Below are positions 46,943 through 48,548 of a stretch of 48,548 bases of DNA, piece by piece. A program made the position numbers and the translations under genes. The DNA is from an uncultured Butyrivibrio sp. (lineage in GTDB: Bacteria; Bacillota; Clostridia; Lachnospirales; Lachnospiraceae): assembly GCA_946546925.1 (NCBI GenBank), contig CAMNOS010000004.1, positions 1-48,548 of the forward strand, in the 5' to 3' direction. The notes beneath the pieces are model-generated. The model had not been told where the DNA came from. It saw only the letters and a list, made by a program, of their open reading frames with translations, and did not search any database. Position 1 is the first letter of the stretch. Each line of letters opens with the position of its first letter.

Positions 46943-47908
46943 ATGTTTTCGAAGGCGTTTTTTAAAAAGCATGTATATGATATCGCAGCGTATGCGGGTC
47001 TGGCAGCGACTTTTGTTCTGTTTCTCATATTCAGCAGAGAGAACTTATCCTACAACGTAGGAACGGTTCTGCAGGCTGCATCGGCATATGCGATTCTTTC
47101 CCTGGGAGCGGTGTTCGTATATTCCATGGGATTTATGGATGTATCAATAGGACAGCAGATAGGTGTCTATTCGATCCTGATGATACTTATCTCAAACAGA
47201 ATGGGAGGAACGATCGCAGGAGTGGTACTTGGGTTTGTTGTTATCCTTGCAATCGCCCTGGTGTGCGGAGCCTTCAACGGAGCAGTTGCTGTATGGCTCA
47301 AGCTGCCATCAATCGTAACTTCACTGTTTCTTATGTTTTTCTTCACCGGAGCGCAGCTCCTTCTGATGGAGAGCACAGGAAACAACACCATTTCAATCGA
47401 GGCGAGCATCAAGCCCTCAAGCAGAACGGCTTATAACTGGATAATTCTGGCAGCCATAGTTGTTGTTGCGCTGGCTGTCACATTCCTTTTCAATTATACC
47501 AAGCTAGGAAAGTATACAAGAGCCATCGGAGCCAATGAGGTGGTTGCGGTGCAGAGCGGAATCAATACCACAAGATGGAAGGTCATAGCTTACATGACAT
47601 TTGGCGTATGCGTAGCGATAGCGTCCTTCATCATGCTGATGAGGACAGGAACAGCAGGAAAGGGAACAGGCGGCGGATATGCCATGGACGTAATGATCTG
47701 CCTGATCCTGGGTGGAATGCCTCTCTCGGGAGGTATGGTGTCCAAGGTAAGAAGCGCTCTGATCGGTACATTTACCTATGTACTTCTCACCAATGACCTG
47801 ACGACCATGGGAGTGGAACTCAATTATATCAATTTTGTAAAGGCGATCATTTTCATAATCATTATTCTGATCACCTGCCGCAAGAATAACGGAGTGTTAC
47901 CAAGATAG
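46943..47908 (+). CDS. Sugar ABC transporter permease (RbsC type)
   Basis: Multi-TM; GAFNGAVAVWLKLPSIVTSLFLMF; TKLGKYTRAIGANEVVAVQSGI; LGGMPLSGG. Confidence 0.92.
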   Translation: MFSKAFFKKHVYDIAAYAGLAATFVLFLIFSRENLSYNVGTVLQAASAYAILSLGAVFVYSMGFMDVSIGQQIGVYSILMILISNRMGGTIAGVVLGFVVILAIALVCGAFNGAVAVWLKLPSIVTSLFLMFFFTGAQLLLMESTGNNTISIEASIKPSSRTAYNWIILAAIVVVALAVTFLFNYTKLGKYTRAIGANEVVAVQSGINTTRWKVIAYMTFGVCVAIASFIMLMRTGTAGKGTGGGYAMDVMICLILGGMPLSGGMVSKVRSALIGTFTYVLLTNDLTTMGVELNYINFVKAIIFIIIILITCRKNNGVLPR

Positions 47909-47965
47909 TTTTTTTACTGCTGATGCAGAAAAAATAAAGTTAATGGCTAATAAAAGGAGGAATTT

Positions 47966-48548
47966 ATGAAGAACGCAGTTAAGAAATTTGCAGCGCTTAT
48001 GCTTGCAGGAGCAATGTCAGTATCAATGATGGCTTGCGGATCAAGTGCAGGCAGCTCAGCAACACAGTCAGGAACAGAAACAGGAACAGAGGCAGAAGGA
48101 GCAGCCAAGACAGAAAAGGCAGGCAAGAATTGCACCATCGGTGTAGCTTTCTACCAGGACAGCGGCCTTGCAACAGAGGCAACAAAGGCATATCTGGACA
48201 ATATGTCCGATACATTGAACTGCAAGTTCAAGTACACAGTACTTTCACAGACAGATGAAGGTGTAAACCTTACCAAGATCCAGGAGCTCATCGCTTCAGG
48301 TGTAGACGGAATCATCTGCACTATGGATTCCGGAACAGCAGCTATTGTTGATGAGTGTGAGGCAGCTAACGTGTACATCGGCGGATACCTCTGCGACTAT
48401 GATATTTCTTACACACAGGCTTATGACGATGTATTCAAGAACGATCACTTTGTAGGAACAGCCATCGATGGTTATGCACCTGACAATGTAGTTGTAGGAC
48501 AGCAGATGTTTGACAGCCTTCTTGAGTACAACGAGAGAAATGCAGATG
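47966..48548 (+). CDS. Sugar ABC transporter substrate-binding lipoprotein (truncated by window end)
   Basis: Lipobox SMMACGSS; KNCTIGVAFYQDSGLATEATKAYLDNM...LIASGVDGIICTM; AGGAGG Shine-Dalgarno. Confidence 0.88.
   Translation, partial: MKNAVKKFAALMLAGAMSVSMMACGSSAGSSATQSGTETGTEAEGAAKTEKAGKNCTIGVAFYQDSGLATEATKAYLDNMSDTLNCKFKYTVLSQTDEGVNLTKIQELIASGVDGIICTMDSGTAAIVDECEAANVYIGGYLCDYDISYTQAYDDVFKNDHFVGTAIDGYAPDNVVVGQQMFDSLLEYNERNAD

Noticed and set aside
1-48548. Integrative element or prophage
   Set aside because: No integrase, transposase, relaxase, phage structural genes or att-like direct repeats were recognised.

Overview
This 48.5 kb window looks like the origin region of a low-GC Firmicutes replicon, probably Lachnospiraceae and Butyrivibrio-like. 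That taxonomic placement is inferred from gene families, not from a search. The core is a ParA/RHH-type partition pair (223-1817), a ~4.2 kb very AT-rich non-coding region (about 1.85-6.04 kb) ending in an array of ~17-bp iterons (consensus GTGAC-n-AAAAAGGGAAT), and a Rep_3/RepB-type initiator (6048-7223). The rest of the window carries ordinary chromosomal functions: larC/hypA, pta, hflX, a diguanylate cyclase, an AmmeMemoRadiSam pair, an SUV3-like helicase, two MATE pumps, an ABC-F protein and a carbohydrate locus (GH2, AraC-GH39, sugar ABC transporter). This suggests a chromid or a chromosome rather than a small plasmid. The most interesting items are: (1) a shared promoter-like motif, TTTTGCCA-N12-GTTCGTATAAAT, with identical spacing upstream of two unlinked double-glycine leader peptides and, slightly diverged, upstream of a third small ORF; (2) a single polypeptide joining a secreted GH5 cellulase to a BcsA-like synthase with a degenerate PilZ-like tail; (3) a probable yybP-ykoY (Mn2+) riboswitch with an overlapping terminator in front of an ArsB/NhaD/SLC13-type permease; (4) an AraC-GH39 fusion regulator that keeps both candidate catalytic glutamates; (5) a recurring TGTTATATAACA palindrome in the origin region and at intergenic sites across the replicon; (6) a 71-bp tandem repeat near the origin whose dyad shows a compensatory change. 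All assignments come from reading the sequence; no searches or folding calculations were run.
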